64,000 bases of DNA from assembly GCF_000620765.1 (NCBI RefSeq), contig NZ_JIAK01000008.1, forward strand, positions 1-64,000. Direction: 5' to 3'. Within the stretch, counting starts at the first letter, position 1. The number at the start of each line of letters is the position of its first letter. A program made the position numbers and the translations under genes. The DNA is from Desulfovermiculus halophilus DSM 18834 (GTDB lineage Bacteria > Desulfobacterota > Desulfovibrionia > Desulfovibrionales > Desulfothermaceae). Positions 1 to 8,438 of the stretch are shown here, piece by piece. The notes under the pieces were generated by a model that was given only the letters and a program-made list of their open reading frames with translations, searched no databases and had not been told where the DNA came from.

Positions 1-209
1 ACAGGGATGCCCCAGAGAGGAACATGCCGAAAATGACGAACAGAGAGAGTATCCCGATACCTGGAAGCGCTTCCACAAGAGCTGCAAAAGAGCGAATGAC
101 GACGATCCGGGACAATATCCACGATGATCGCGTTCGTATCGCCTTGGACCTGGCTGACACGAAATCCTTGAATATCAAGCGTAGATTTGATCAACTGGGA
201 CACGAGCAT
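1..209 (-). CDS. ISL3-family transposase, N-terminal fragment (partial at window edge)
   Basis: An ATG at 209 opens a frame with no stop to the window edge, about 69 codons. It reads MLVSQLIKSTLDIQG, then a zinc-finger pair CSSCG, then RHFRHVPLWGIP. This is the N-terminal DNA-binding layout of ISL3 transposases (CxxCG followed by an R-x-H/W-x-D/P-L-W-G stretch). The catalytic DDE domain would lie off the left edge. Family knowledge: ISL3 elements make 8-bp target duplications and many have ends starting GGCTCTT, which bears on the miniature elements elsewhere in this window. Confidence 0.8.
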   Translation of the reverse strand, partial: MLVSQLIKSTLDIQGFRVSQVQGDTNAIIVDIVPDRRHSLFCSSCGSASRYRDTLSVRHFRHVPLWGIP

Positions 210-331
210 GAGTTCCTCCGTGGTAGCTGGTGTGTGTGGTAACCACCTAACTACCCGAGGGGACTCATGCTTTTCAAGTCTATGGCCTCACTTCATGCAC
301 AGATTCTTGAGTGGAGCCTACATGGGAAAAG
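1..331 (-). mobile_element. ISL3-family insertion sequence, 5' part (runs off the window)
   Basis: The minus strand encodes the N-terminus of an ISL3-type transposase (see 1..209), and about 120 bases of non-coding element end lie ahead of it. The boundary near 331 is set by loss of similarity in the neighbouring DUF1156 methylase: its reading frame follows the family up to SPNPA and then becomes unrelated sequence ending at a stop. The other end, the terminal repeats and the target duplication lie outside the window, so the exact junction is uncertain by a few bases. Confidence 0.75.
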
Positions 332-1146
332 GCTGGATTGGGGCTTTTGACTGTGCGAGCCCAAATCCAGGCGATGACTGTCAGCTCCCGGCCCAGGTAA
401 GATGCCAAGTCCGGTCGTTCGTCCACCATATCTTTGGTGATTTTGACCTTGGGGTAGAGGTGGCCTATCCGCTTTTCCGCCTCTTTGCGCATCCAGTGAC
501 CATAACGGCGGACGTCTTCAGCCAGCCCTTGTGCCCCAGTCCAGTCGTGTTGGCCCCTTTGGTCTCCCTGCTCACCATCAGGAATTGGTCCTACAGGTGC
601 TTTGCCTGCAAACTTGGGCGGGATCTCGATCATGGCCTTGTTGATGAGCACGGCCACAGGATTGAGGTCCGAGGCATAGGCCTCCAGGCCGAGACGCTGG
701 GCTTCCAGAGGAATAGCTCCTCCACCAGCAAAAGGATCATGAAAGGCAGGCAGTTTATCCGGGTCAAATCCGGGTTTGCCCTTATTCATCTCACAGGTTT
801 CCCGCCAAGACTTGCGGATTTCTTCCCTGGCCTTTTCCAGGAGCTCCTCATTATTGGTGTTTTCCCACTTGACCAGCTCCCTGAGAATATCAAACAGGCG
901 CTCACGTTCCCTTTGGGCATCCTTCTTGGTCTGACCTGGATATTTGCCCCAGCCGCGCTCTCCGCCGGGATCATTGACTAGTTGGGCAAAGAGCACTGCC
1001 CGGGCTGCGGCCAAAGGGCGCCTGGCCCACCACAGGTGCAGAGTGGAAGGATGACCATGGCGGATAGACTTTTCCCTGGCTGCGGCAGCGTTAATTTCAT
1101 CCAGGGGGAGGGCGCATTCTATGAGTTTCTTGGGGGCTTTGATCAT
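280..1146 (-). pseudogene. DUF1156-type DNA methylase, 5' part truncated by the ISL3 element
   Basis: The N-terminus ([20 protein letters not shown], then [28 protein letters not shown]) is that of DUF1156 adenine-specific DNA methylases. [18 protein letters not shown] stretch gives the SAM-binding motif I and a SDLNPVA stretch follows. Full-length relatives are about 900 residues or more; here family similarity stops after about 270, at SPNPA, where the insertion sequence begins (about position 331), and the frame ends in element sequence at 280. The start is placed at ATG 1146; an in-frame GTG at 1191 is also possible and would overlap the upstream gene. The region that normally carries the catalytic NPPY-type motif is missing, so the enzyme should be inactive unless the element excises. 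Confidence 0.82.
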
Positions 1147-1150
1147 ATGT

Positions 1151-2233
1151 TCATTCTCTCTCAAAGGACGAGCTTCCAAATTTGCCATCACAAGCTAAAC
1201 AACCAGTGAGGTAACTCATCTCAAGTTCGGTTGTACATAAAGAACCACAATATTCACATTCATGAAGCTCTTCCTCATCAAATGAGTTCAGACATTGTAA
1301 ACACAGATAAAGGCCTCCAAATGGAACAACTGTCTCAAATCCTTCGCATTCAGAACAATGTGCTCTAGAACCACCTCCTTCCTTTATGCGTAAGTTTTCT
1401 TTGGTTCCATCAATAATTTCTAACAAATCTTGTGTAGTATATTGAGCTAAGCAATGTGCGCACTTACATTCACCTTCATTTGTGACAATCCTTTCTTCAC
1501 ATTCTTCACAATAGAATGAGAAAAAGTTTGAATCAGATAAAGAACAAACCAAACATTCTCCTTCAAAGTAAACTGCCTCATCTTCTTTTGTAATTTCATA
1601 TACACGCATTGAATTAAATAAACATGCTGGGCACTTAATTATGATATTTCCATCAGATATAAGTTTATTGATATCTTCTTTGACTAAGGCATATTTTGTC
1701 TCTAAGTAATCTCGATGTTTTTTCATTTTTTGATCTATACCAAAATCGATATCAGCATATAATTGAAATACATTTGTCCATCTATCTCTTATTATGTGGT
1801 TCAAATAGTACATGGCAACGTATTGTTGTTTCATTATTTCATATACATAACCATCATGAAATAAAATGTCTTTGTGAAAGAAATGAACCATCTTATTGCG
1901 TAGGTCACGAATCTTATTAAATGAGTTTAATTCTTCTTTTGTTAGTCCATCAGAAACGATTTTATTTAAGCGTTCATTAGCATCTTTTAGGGATACCGAT
2001 TGAAATTTACCTATCTCAAAATTATCTCTGTCAGCATCTTGTGGTTTGGTGAGGATGAGAGTCCAATGTTCATGCATCAGTCTAGCTTTCATTAGTAATT
2101 CAAGAGCAGTATAAAAATGAATGATTGAGTATTTGGGCTTTTCTTTGACTTCATCAATAGCTTGATCAAGAAAATCATAGGCATTTTCTAAAATATTTTT
2201 CATGGCTTCTTCATTATTCATTTTAGTTCGCAT
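1151..2233 (-). CDS. HEPN-like protein with multiple zinc knuckles, defence-island type
   Basis: 360 residues. Residues 112-117 read RNKMVH, inside an alpha-helical N-terminal half, which fits the R-x4-H motif of HEPN ribonucleases. The C-terminal half (from about 195) carries eight CxxC pairs (CPAC, CLVC, CEEC, CAHC, CSEC, CLQC, CEYC, CLAC), enough for about four zinc ribbons. Base composition is strikingly AT-rich next to every neighbour, a sign of transfer. It lies between the SNF2/DUF3883 helicase and the DUF1156 methylase, all on the minus strand, so it is probably part of the same defence cassette. RNase activity is inferred from the motif only; HEPN domains can also be inactive adaptors. 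The stop lies at the methylase start with minimal spacing. Confidence 0.6.
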   Translation of the reverse strand: MRTKMNNEEAMKNILENAYDFLDQAIDEVKEKPKYSIIHFYTALELLMKARLMHEHWTLILTKPQDADRDNFEIGKFQSVSLKDANERLNKIVSDGLTKEELNSFNKIRDLRNKMVHFFHKDILFHDGYVYEIMKQQYVAMYYLNHIIRDRWTNVFQLYADIDFGIDQKMKKHRDYLETKYALVKEDINKLISDGNIIIKCPACLFNSMRVYEITKEDEAVYFEGECLVCSLSDSNFFSFYCEECEERIVTNEGECKCAHCLAQYTTQDLLEIIDGTKENLRIKEGGGSRAHCSECEGFETVVPFGGLYLCLQCLNSFDEEELHECEYCGSLCTTELEMSYLTGCLACDGKFGSSSFERE

Positions 2234-2295
2234 ATCTCATATCTCATTTTGGTGTTTTAGCAGTATTTATGAAGTCCATCCATCTTTTTGATGAA

Positions 2296-5200
2296 TCACA
2301 GAGTGAGCAATTCGTTAACATCATAATTCAGGCTGGCTACTCCCCAGTCAGGTTCAACCTTGAAGGGTTTTTGCACATAGTAGGGGCCGTCCGGTGTATC
2401 GTCCTCGTCCACAAAGACCACGGCCAACCAGAACTTATCTTCCTGATTCAGGGCGTACATGATCTCATTGCGAGTTACAGTGATGGTGCTCTGCCCCTTG
2501 CCCCGGCCCTTGACCTCAATATGCCGGTCTGCATGGCCTTCCTTGTAGGCTGAAACATCCCAGCCGCATTTTTCAGCAGAGACGTCTTTGACCTTGTACC
2601 CTTGAGTCTGTTCATGCTCCATGACTCTGTGCATCGCGATTTGCTCTATGTGCTTCCGTCTATGGGCATCCTGACTGAACAGGGCCTCATCCTGTCCTTT
2701 GCGCCTGGCCAGAAGTCCGGCCGGAACAACCAAGGCAGCGCCCACCACCACAGGGGAACTGGAGACCACGCTGCGTTTGGCCATGAGCTCCTTGGTCCGC
2801 TGTTCCAGGCGGGCGCGGAGCTCTTCCGCCCTGCGCCTGGCGTTTTCCGGCTGCATGCGGGGCTGCTTGCCGGCCTCCATGGCTTCTTTAAGGTGAAAGT
2901 ATCGATCCTGCCAATGATCAATTTCTTTGGTCAATCGCTCATGTACTGCATCCAGGATTTTTTTGACCTGGCGTTCCCTTTGTTCTTTGATCTCCTGGAA
3001 GTGCTCAGGAACAAGCTTTTCAGCGGCGTAGGAAAGGGCCTGCTGCTCAAGGGTGTCGCTGAGCCAGGGCTGATTTAATACATCTTGGATCAGGACCTGG
3101 TCGCTGTCAGCCAGGGGTTCCATATCCAGGTGCGGCGCCCATCCGGCATTGGTCACCGCGCCCTGGGAATCGATCTGCACAAACTGGATGCGTCTGGAGG
3201 CAACCTGGCGCTCGTTCTGGCCATAGGCGCTCTCTCGCACTGCATGGTCCAGCATGACCAGGACCTTGGGGGTGTCGGTCTCATCTGTGGGATCGACAAA
3301 GATGGTTCCTTGCTTGAACTTGTTGGCGTGGGCCTCGATGATCAGGTCGGTCAAAGCGGCCATAAGGGGATGGCCGGGATGGACCAGGCTGGCCATGGGC
3401 TTGCCGTACACCCGGACCAGGTGGCGCTCAAAGCAGATCCGTTCATATCTTTTCAAGACCGGGTCCCGGCCCCCGATAACCCGGTCCCGTTCCCGGACAA
3501 CTCCTGGCACATAGCGTATCTCATACCTGCCGGTTTCCCGCTGGCGCAGCTCGCCTTGAAAGGCCTGAAAGGCCTCCATGAAGAAGGCGCGCACAAAATG
3601 TGGCTGGAGTTTTCTGGCCTCGGCCTTTTCCAGTTCTTCTTTGACTGCATAGAGCTGCTCCCTGGTCATGACTTCTTCGGCCAGGGCGTTGCGGTTCATG
3701 ATCTCTCGCAAGTGCTGGGTATCCAGGGCGCCTTCCACCTGCTTCTCCAGTCTGGCCCGGACCTCGGGATCGTCTCCGTAGCGGATGGCCTCCACCAGCA
3801 TGTCTTTAAGGGATTTGCCTTCAAAGACCTCGCCCAAAATATCAAAGACCCGTCCGCCCAAGGCCTGGCGTTCATTATCAAGTTTTTGAAACAAGCGGTA
3901 AAAGACGTCGCCTTCCCGGGTGTCCATGGCCACCATGTTCCACAGGTGGCAGATCTCGGTCTGGCCAATGCGGTGAATGCGGCCAAAGCGCTGTTCCAGG
4001 CGGTTCGGATTCCATGGCAGGTCGTAATTTACCATCAGGCTGGCGTTTTGCAGGTTCACTCCTTCCCCTGCCGCGTCCGTGGCCACCAGAATGAGAGCCC
4101 CTGGGTCAAAACGAAAGGTTTCCTGGGTCTTGCGGCGCTGGTCTCTGCCCATGCCTCCATGGATGGTCAGCACTGTGTCATGATCTCCGAACAGATCGGC
4201 TATGCGGTCTCTTAAGTATCTTAGAGTGTCCTTGTGCTCAGTAAAGATGATAAGCTTGAGTCTTTTGCCCCTGGAATCCTTCATCCGGTCGTCGTCCTGC
4301 AAGATAGAGGAAAGCTGTTCCCATTTGCAGTCCTTCCCGGAGTGGACCACGGTTTTGGCCTTGCTTTCCAAAGACCTTAAGGTGGCCACTTCATTTTCCA
4401 GCTCTTCTATGGTCCTGGCTGCGGTGGCCTGGTCCACCAGGGTATCGGCCAGATTTTCAAATTCTGATTCTGAGAGTTGTTCATCGGCATCCTCAAAATT
4501 ATCAACCCCGAACTCGGCATAGGTTTCAGCCACCAAATGACCTCGGTGCTGGACCTTTTCATCTTCTATGCGCCGTTCCAGGCGCTGCCGCCTGCGTTTT
4601 AAGGACTGGTATATGGCTTCCGGGGAGGAGGCCAGGCGGCGCTGGAGCATGGTCAGGGCAAAGCCCACAGATCCCCTGCGCTTGCCGTCCAGATTGTCGG
4701 CCTTGTTCATTTCGTTTTTGACGTAGTCAGTGACCAGGGCATAGAGTTCGGATTCCAGGTCAGATAGGCGGTAGGTAGCGGTGATGGCCCGGCGCTCAGG
4801 GAACAGGGGCGTGCCGTCGAATTTGAGTAGCTCTTCTTTGACCATGCGCCGCAGCATGTCCGAGATGTCCACCTGATGCACTCCGTCCCGAAACCGGCCG
4901 TAGAAACGGTCTCCGTCCAAGAGAGACATGAAGAGCTGAAAGTCCGCTTCCTTGCCATTGTGGGGTGTTGCGGTCATGAGCAGGAAATGTCGGGTCCGGG
5001 TGGACAATAGCTCACCAAGCAGGAAGCGCTTGGTCTTGGTCACCTTGTTGCCAAAGTAGCTGGCAGACATCTTGTGGGCCTCATCCACAATGATCAGGTC
5101 CCACTCGGTATTGGCCAACTTTTCATAGAGCTCATCGCTTCTGGCCAGCTGATCCATCCTGGCAATGATCCGGTCCTGATCTTCAAAGGGATTTCCGGAA

Positions 5201-5772
5201 TGGGAGTTATTCATCATGTCCCGGGTGAAGATGGAAAAGATCAGCCCGAATTTTTCATACAGCTCATCCTGCCACTGTTCCACCAAGCCTCCGGGGCAGA
5301 CCACCAGAATGCGCTTGGTGTCTCCGCGCATGATCAGTTCGCGAACAAATAGACCGGCCATGATGGTTTTGCCCGCACCGGGGTCGTCGGCCAGCACAAA
5401 GCGCAGGGGCTGTTTGGTGAGCATGTGCTGATACACAGCTGTAATTTGATGCGGGAGGGGGTCCACGTTGGAGGTGTGTACCGCCATCATGGGGTCAAAA
5501 AGGTAGGCCAGTTTTATGCGCTGGGCTTCCAGAGCCAGTTTGAAATCCTGGGCCGGGGCATCAAAACCCCAGGGGCAGCCAGACTCAGCCAGGGAGATGG
5601 TCGGTTCGTCCGAGCGAAAGAGCATTCGCTCCCCCAGGCGACCGGAACCATCCCGATAAATGGCATTGATAGCGTGTTCGCCCAGCTTTTCTGTGGAGAC
5701 TATGCGGACAATCTTGTCCTGTTCAATGCCTGTGACCTGCTGACCAGCGGAGATCTGCTCCAGTTTGAGCAT
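2296..5772 (-). CDS. SNF2-family helicase with C-terminal DUF3883 domain
   Basis: 1158 residues. Visible motifs: variant Walker A DDPGAGKT (about 129-136), DEAH box (about 230-233), motif [11 protein letters not shown], and the helicase C block [13 protein letters not shown] followed by [15 protein letters not shown]. The last 110 residues ([18 protein letters not shown], then IEVKGRG) match DUF3883, a nuclease-like domain often fused to or near such helicases in anti-phage islands. It is first in a minus-strand cassette with the HEPN protein and DUF1156 methylase. The cassette resembles DUF1156-containing defence clusters rather than a complete DISARM locus, since no DUF1998 or phospholipase-D gene is visible. 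The gene itself looks intact. Confidence 0.85.
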   Translation of the reverse strand: MLKLEQISAGQQVTGIEQDKIVRIVSTEKLGEHAINAIYRDGSGRLGERMLFRSDEPTISLAESGCPWGFDAPAQDFKLALEAQRIKLAYLFDPMMAVHTSNVDPLPHQITAVYQHMLTKQPLRFVLADDPGAGKTIMAGLFVRELIMRGDTKRILVVCPGGLVEQWQDELYEKFGLIFSIFTRDMMNNSHSGNPFEDQDRIIARMDQLARSDELYEKLANTEWDLIIVDEAHKMSASYFGNKVTKTKRFLLGELLSTRTRHFLLMTATPHNGKEADFQLFMSLLDGDRFYGRFRDGVHQVDISDMLRRMVKEELLKFDGTPLFPERRAITATYRLSDLESELYALVTDYVKNEMNKADNLDGKRRGSVGFALTMLQRRLASSPEAIYQSLKRRRQRLERRIEDEKVQHRGHLVAETYAEFGVDNFEDADEQLSESEFENLADTLVDQATAARTIEELENEVATLRSLESKAKTVVHSGKDCKWEQLSSILQDDDRMKDSRGKRLKLIIFTEHKDTLRYLRDRIADLFGDHDTVLTIHGGMGRDQRRKTQETFRFDPGALILVATDAAGEGVNLQNASLMVNYDLPWNPNRLEQRFGRIHRIGQTEICHLWNMVAMDTREGDVFYRLFQKLDNERQALGGRVFDILGEVFEGKSLKDMLVEAIRYGDDPEVRARLEKQVEGALDTQHLREIMNRNALAEEVMTREQLYAVKEELEKAEARKLQPHFVRAFFMEAFQAFQGELRQRETGRYEIRYVPGVVRERDRVIGGRDPVLKRYERICFERHLVRVYGKPMASLVHPGHPLMAALTDLIIEAHANKFKQGTIFVDPTDETDTPKVLVMLDHAVRESAYGQNERQVASRRIQFVQIDSQGAVTNAGWAPHLDMEPLADSDQVLIQDVLNQPWLSDTLEQQALSYAAEKLVPEHFQEIKEQRERQVKKILDAVHERLTKEIDHWQDRYFHLKEAMEAGKQPRMQPENARRRAEELRARLEQRTKELMAKRSVVSSSPVVVGAALVVPAGLLARRKGQDEALFSQDAHRRKHIEQIAMHRVMEHEQTQGYKVKDVSAEKCGWDVSAYKEGHADRHIEVKGRGKGQSTITVTRNEIMYALNQEDKFWLAVVFVDEDDTPDGPYYVQKPFKVEPDWGVASLNYDVNELLTL

Positions 5773-6026
5773 AGGAAGGCCTTTGGTTCATTTGGAGGGG
5801 TAGATATTGATACAGGCCAAGAACATAGGACACAGAGTATTACTTACCATCCGTTTGGGATATCTGAAGCTGGGATAAAGGTCAATGAGATGACATAAAA
5901 TGACGTGCTGTGTGAACGATAGGGTTTGTACTCAGGGGAGGTCAGAAAAACATGACTTCCCATTTGTTGGCGGTTACCTAGAGTGGGATGGGCAAAAGTT
6001 AATGAGGAGGTAGCAAATCAAATAGG
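5773..6026. other. non-coding gap upstream of the SNF2 helicase
   Basis: About 250 bases between the helicase start and the short TAGGGACA repeats. No gene, tRNA or clear promoter pair was recognised; the helicase promoter presumably lies here on the minus strand. Short open frames are not supported by a ribosome binding site or recognisable sequence. Confidence 0.4.
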
Positions 6027-6060
6027 TAGGGACAGGATAGGGACAAATTGGGTAGGGACA
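6027..6060 (+). repeat. three copies of TAGGGACA
   Basis: The octamer TAGGGACA occurs at 6027-6034, 6038-6045 and 6053-6060 with spacings of 11 and 15 bases. It lies just downstream (on the minus strand) of the tRNA terminator. GGGACA-rich repeats of this sort are found near REP/transposase remnants, but none is recognisable here. Confidence 0.45.
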
Positions 6061-6061
6061 G

Positions 6062-6095
6062 AAAAAAGGGGTTAGACCGTATGATCTAACCCCTT
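6062..6095 (-). terminator. Rho-independent terminator of the initiator tRNA
   Basis: On the minus strand a 10-bp perfect stem AGGGGTTAGA/TCTAACCCCT with an 8-base loop is followed by a run of T. It lies 8 bases past the tRNA 3' end. Confidence 0.85.
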
Positions 6096-6103
6096 GAATT
6101 TAT

Positions 6104-6180
<77 letters not shown>

Positions 6181-6200
6181 TCGCCGTGTGACAAGAAAAC

Positions 6201-6229
6201 AATCTATCCAAATGCGGATTGTTTGTCAA
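6201..6229 (-). promoter_or_regulatory. sigma-70 promoter of the tRNA-fMet gene
   Basis: Minus-strand TTGACA (6229-6224), a 17-base spacer, then TAGATT (6206-6201). Transcription would start near 6194, about 14 bases ahead of the mature tRNA, as expected for a short 5' leader removed by RNase P. Confidence 0.8.
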
Positions 6230-6262
6230 ACATTTTTTGCATTTTTTTTCGAAAAAAGGATC

Positions 6263-6919
6263 TTAGTAGCCCACGTCCTGGTTGATGAGGATAATCTTTA
6301 TCCTTTCCGGAGGGTTGCACTTTTCAGTAATGGTCCAGGTGTTGCAAATTCGGTCCGGACTGGAGCAGTCCTCGCACTGAAAGGTCTTCACGCAGGGCGT
6401 TTTCTTGTTCAGCCGGATGGTGTTGGCCGGAGCGGCAAAATCCTTGATCCGCTCAATGGCCTGGTCCATGTCGGTAACGATCTTGTTCCGTCCGATGAGC
6501 AGGGCCACGTGCCTGGGCCCGAAGGTGAGAGCGGCGACCCGGTTGCCCAGGCCGTCCAGATTGACCAGATGCCCTTCCTTGGTCACGGCATTGGTACTGG
6601 TGATGAACAGATCTGAGAGCAGAGCCTGCCGCCGACGTTCCAGGAACTCTTCCTTGGGGGCGGACGTGTCGTAGGTGTCAAGGACCTTGATGTCCGTACG
6701 CTTTTTGAGGTCAGCGTAGAGCCCGGAGTCGACCACGGTCATGGACCCGCCGAAGGAAACACTCTGGGGCTGAACCTGATCAAAAATCTTGGACCAGAAC
6801 AAGGTTGCGGCCTGATCGAGTGAATCGGCTATCCAGACCTTGAAGTTGTTGTCTTCCAGCACGGCCTGCACGGTTTCCAGCTTCCCGCGCCAATACGTCT
6901 GCAGGGCGGAATCGCTCAT
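6263..6919 (-). CDS. LUD-domain protein (lactate utilisation family, DUF162)
   Basis: 218 residues matching the single-domain LUD fold: the stretch SVSFGGSMTVVDSGL, then LLSDLFITSTNAVTKEGHLV and GLGNRVAALTFGPRHVALL are family hallmarks. The C-terminal 50 residues add five cysteines (CVKTFQCEDCSSPDRIC and a later C), which suggests a metal or disulfide site. LutC-type LUD proteins support lactate oxidation, but here lutA and lutB are absent, so the substrate is open. A good ribosome site (AGAAGGAG) precedes the ATG. A miniature mobile element (6948-7222) lies only 28 bases upstream of the start, so the promoter must lie in or beyond it. Confidence 0.8.
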   Translation of the reverse strand: MSDSALQTYWRGKLETVQAVLEDNNFKVWIADSLDQAATLFWSKIFDQVQPQSVSFGGSMTVVDSGLYADLKKRTDIKVLDTYDTSAPKEEFLERRRQALLSDLFITSTNAVTKEGHLVNLDGLGNRVAALTFGPRHVALLIGRNKIVTDMDQAIERIKDFAAPANTIRLNKKTPCVKTFQCEDCSSPDRICNTWTITEKCNPPERIKIILINQDVGY

Positions 6920-6947
6920 GTCAATATCTCCTTCTCATATTGTTTAC

Positions 6948-7222
6948 GTTTCTTGGACCTAGCCTGTGGATTTTTGGAGTTTGCCATCTCTTCTGTGTGC
7001 CCACTTTCGGCCCGGTATTTTCTAAGCCCCGCCAAAGGGGGATCCCTGCCCCCTCCAGGCACTCACATGCTGGACATTGCTTTCAGATGGACTGAGCATA
7101 TCATGCATGTGAGTGCCTGGTTTCCCCCTTTTGGCGGGACCAAGAAAATGTGCGGGCCTGCCGGTCACGGCACCCAGAAGAGACGGCAAGCTCTTATGTA
7201 TGTTATTTTGTGTCGAAAAGTC
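6948..7222 (-). mobile_element. miniature element, copy A (275 bp, perfect 8-bp target duplication)
   Basis: Ends GTTTCTTGGAC and (inverted) GACTTTTCGACAC, variants of the family end GGYTCTTSGAC. Flanked by TTGTTTAC at 6940-6947 and again at 7223-7230. The core is a large imperfect palindrome: arms TTTGCCATCTCTTCTGTGTG and its near-inverse, then a GGCGGG/CCCGCC block, with an inner palindrome around CACTCACATG/CATGTGAGTG. No protein-coding gene is supported inside. It separates the LUD gene from rpmH. Confidence 0.88.
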
Positions 7223-7482
7223 TTGTTTACTCGCCACATATGGGGCCGTCCATGTCCAACCGGGAGGGAATATCCCTGGTACAGAAAAGAGAGTAGGGAT
7301 TTTTGGGGGGAAAGGTCAACCGGTCCGGAGAAAGTCGGATAGTGCTTAAGGGACGTGCAGGTGCCGTTCCTTGACTGAGAAGCAAAATCAGAGTATTCAG
7401 GCCTCTTCTTTGAGGATGTATCCATAAACTCAATATTCGGCTTGTAACCGACGGAAATCCTACTTCGAAGGAGGAAGCAGAT

Positions 7483-7617
7483 ATGAAGCGCACATTTCAG
7501 CCCAGCAAGGTGAGCCGGAAGCGAACCCACGGCTTTCTGGTCCGTTCCCGGACCAAGGGCGGGCGGGCCGTCCTGCGCAGACGCCGGGCCAAGGGCCGTA
7601 AGCGTCTGGCAGTGTAG
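7483..7617 (+). CDS. rpmH: 50S ribosomal protein L34
   Basis: 44 residues, [18 protein letters not shown] then an Arg/Lys-rich tail ending RKRLAV: unmistakable L34, normal length. A strong ribosome site (GGAGG, 7471-7475) lies ahead of the ATG. It opens the widely conserved rpmH-rnpA-yidD-yidC-jag-mnmE order. Confidence 0.97.
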   Translation: MKRTFQPSKVSRKRTHGFLVRSRTKGGRAVLRRRRAKGRKRLAV

Positions 7618-7645
7618 ATTCATCTATTGAAGGGACCCTACCGCG

Positions 7646-8059
7646 ATGTATTGCTGCTGTCCGGCCCAGGGAGAAGAGGGGCCTGCACCGCGGGCCCTCT
7701 CGTTCTCGTATCCTCGATCCCTTCGTCTTACCCATCGCACCCAGTATGTCGCCTGTTATCAGGGAGGGAAGAAATTCCATTCCTCCAATTTTCTCCTTTT
7801 TGTCCGCAGACGGGAGGATGATGGGGCCAGGGTCCGTTTCGGCACGGCAGTGAGCAAAAAAATAGGCAAGGCCGCGCAGCGGAACAGGGTCAAAAGGCTG
7901 CTCCGGGAATTCTTTCGCCGACATCAACATGAGGTGCAGGCAGATCTGGACATAGTTGCTGTGCCCAAACGCCATATACCAGTCGCGAAATTGGGGTATG
8001 CATCCGTTGAGCGGGAACTGAAACCAGTCGTGGACAAGGTCGTCACCAGTGTACGCTGA
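7646..8059 (+). CDS. rnpA: ribonuclease P protein component
   Basis: 137 residues. The core starts near residue 29 (LRLTHRTQYVACYQGGKKF) and includes the RNR signature in AAQRNRVKRLLREFF, which binds the RNase P RNA. It matures tRNA 5' ends. Relatives are about 110-125 residues, so the Cys-rich first 25 residues (MYCCCPAQGEE) are atypical; the true start may be internal or non-canonical, since no strong ribosome site is placed for ATG 7646. It overlaps yidD by 11 bases, implying coupled translation. Confidence 0.93.
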   Translation: MYCCCPAQGEEGPAPRALSFSYPRSLRLTHRTQYVACYQGGKKFHSSNFLLFVRRREDDGARVRFGTAVSKKIGKAAQRNRVKRLLREFFRRHQHEVQADLDIVAVPKRHIPVAKLGYASVERELKPVVDKVVTSVR

Positions 8060-8408
8060 GCTGCAGGCCGGATATTTGGTCCGAAAACTGTGCATCGGCT
8101 TGGTACGCATGTACCAGGTTGCCGTATCTCCATTCCTTCCTGGAAGCTGCCGCTTTATTCCATCCTGCTCCGAATACGCGATAGAGGCTTTTGCCCTGCA
8201 CGGATTTTTTCGGGGGCTTGGGCTCACCCTGGGACGGGTGCTCAGATGTCATCCTCTGGCTCGCGGCGGCCTGGATCCTGTTCCCGAAATCGAGCCGGTC
8301 GGAAAAGGCGACAGAAGCACCTGCGCCTATGCCTTGCACTCAAGTGCCGGGAGGGAAAGCCGGAGCCCTGCCGGAGTTTGCCCAGCGGAGCGTGACGTTA
8401 TTTATTAA
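8049..8408 (+). CDS. yidD: YidD membrane protein insertion efficiency factor
   Basis: 119 residues. The core YQVAVSPFLPGSCRFIPSC, SEYA and GRVLRCHPLARGGLDPVP is diagnostic for YidD (conserved cysteines and GGxDPVP). The family is usually 70-90 residues, and here about 40 low-conservation residues follow the core. It lies between rnpA and yidC as in most bacteria and assists YidC-dependent membrane insertion at the inner membrane. Confidence 0.93.
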   Translation: MYAELQAGYLVRKLCIGLVRMYQVAVSPFLPGSCRFIPSCSEYAIEAFALHGFFRGLGLTLGRVLRCHPLARGGLDPVPEIEPVGKGDRSTCAYALHSSAGRESRSPAGVCPAERDVIY

Positions 8409-8438
8409 TCTCTGATGTGAGAGGATCGAAGGTCGAAC

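Noticed and set aside
1-331. the ISL3 element at the left edge as direct parent of the miniature elements
   Set aside because: Its visible end (AGCCTTTTCCCATG side) does not match GGYTCTTSGAC; a different ISL3 member would be needed.
280-5772. a complete DISARM or BREX locus
   Set aside because: No DUF1998, phospholipase-D, PglZ or Lon-like gene is present; only helicase, HEPN and DUF1156 parts are seen.
6263-6919. lutABC lactate operon
   Set aside because: Only a single LUD-domain gene is present; no LutA or LutB neighbour.
6948-7222. the palindromic repeats as a conserved structured RNA or riboswitch
   Set aside because: Perfect 8-bp target duplications around several copies at unrelated loci point to transposition instead.
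7113-7349. short open frames inside and beside element copy A
   Set aside because: They run through element ends and palindromic arms, differ between copies and have no conserved product.
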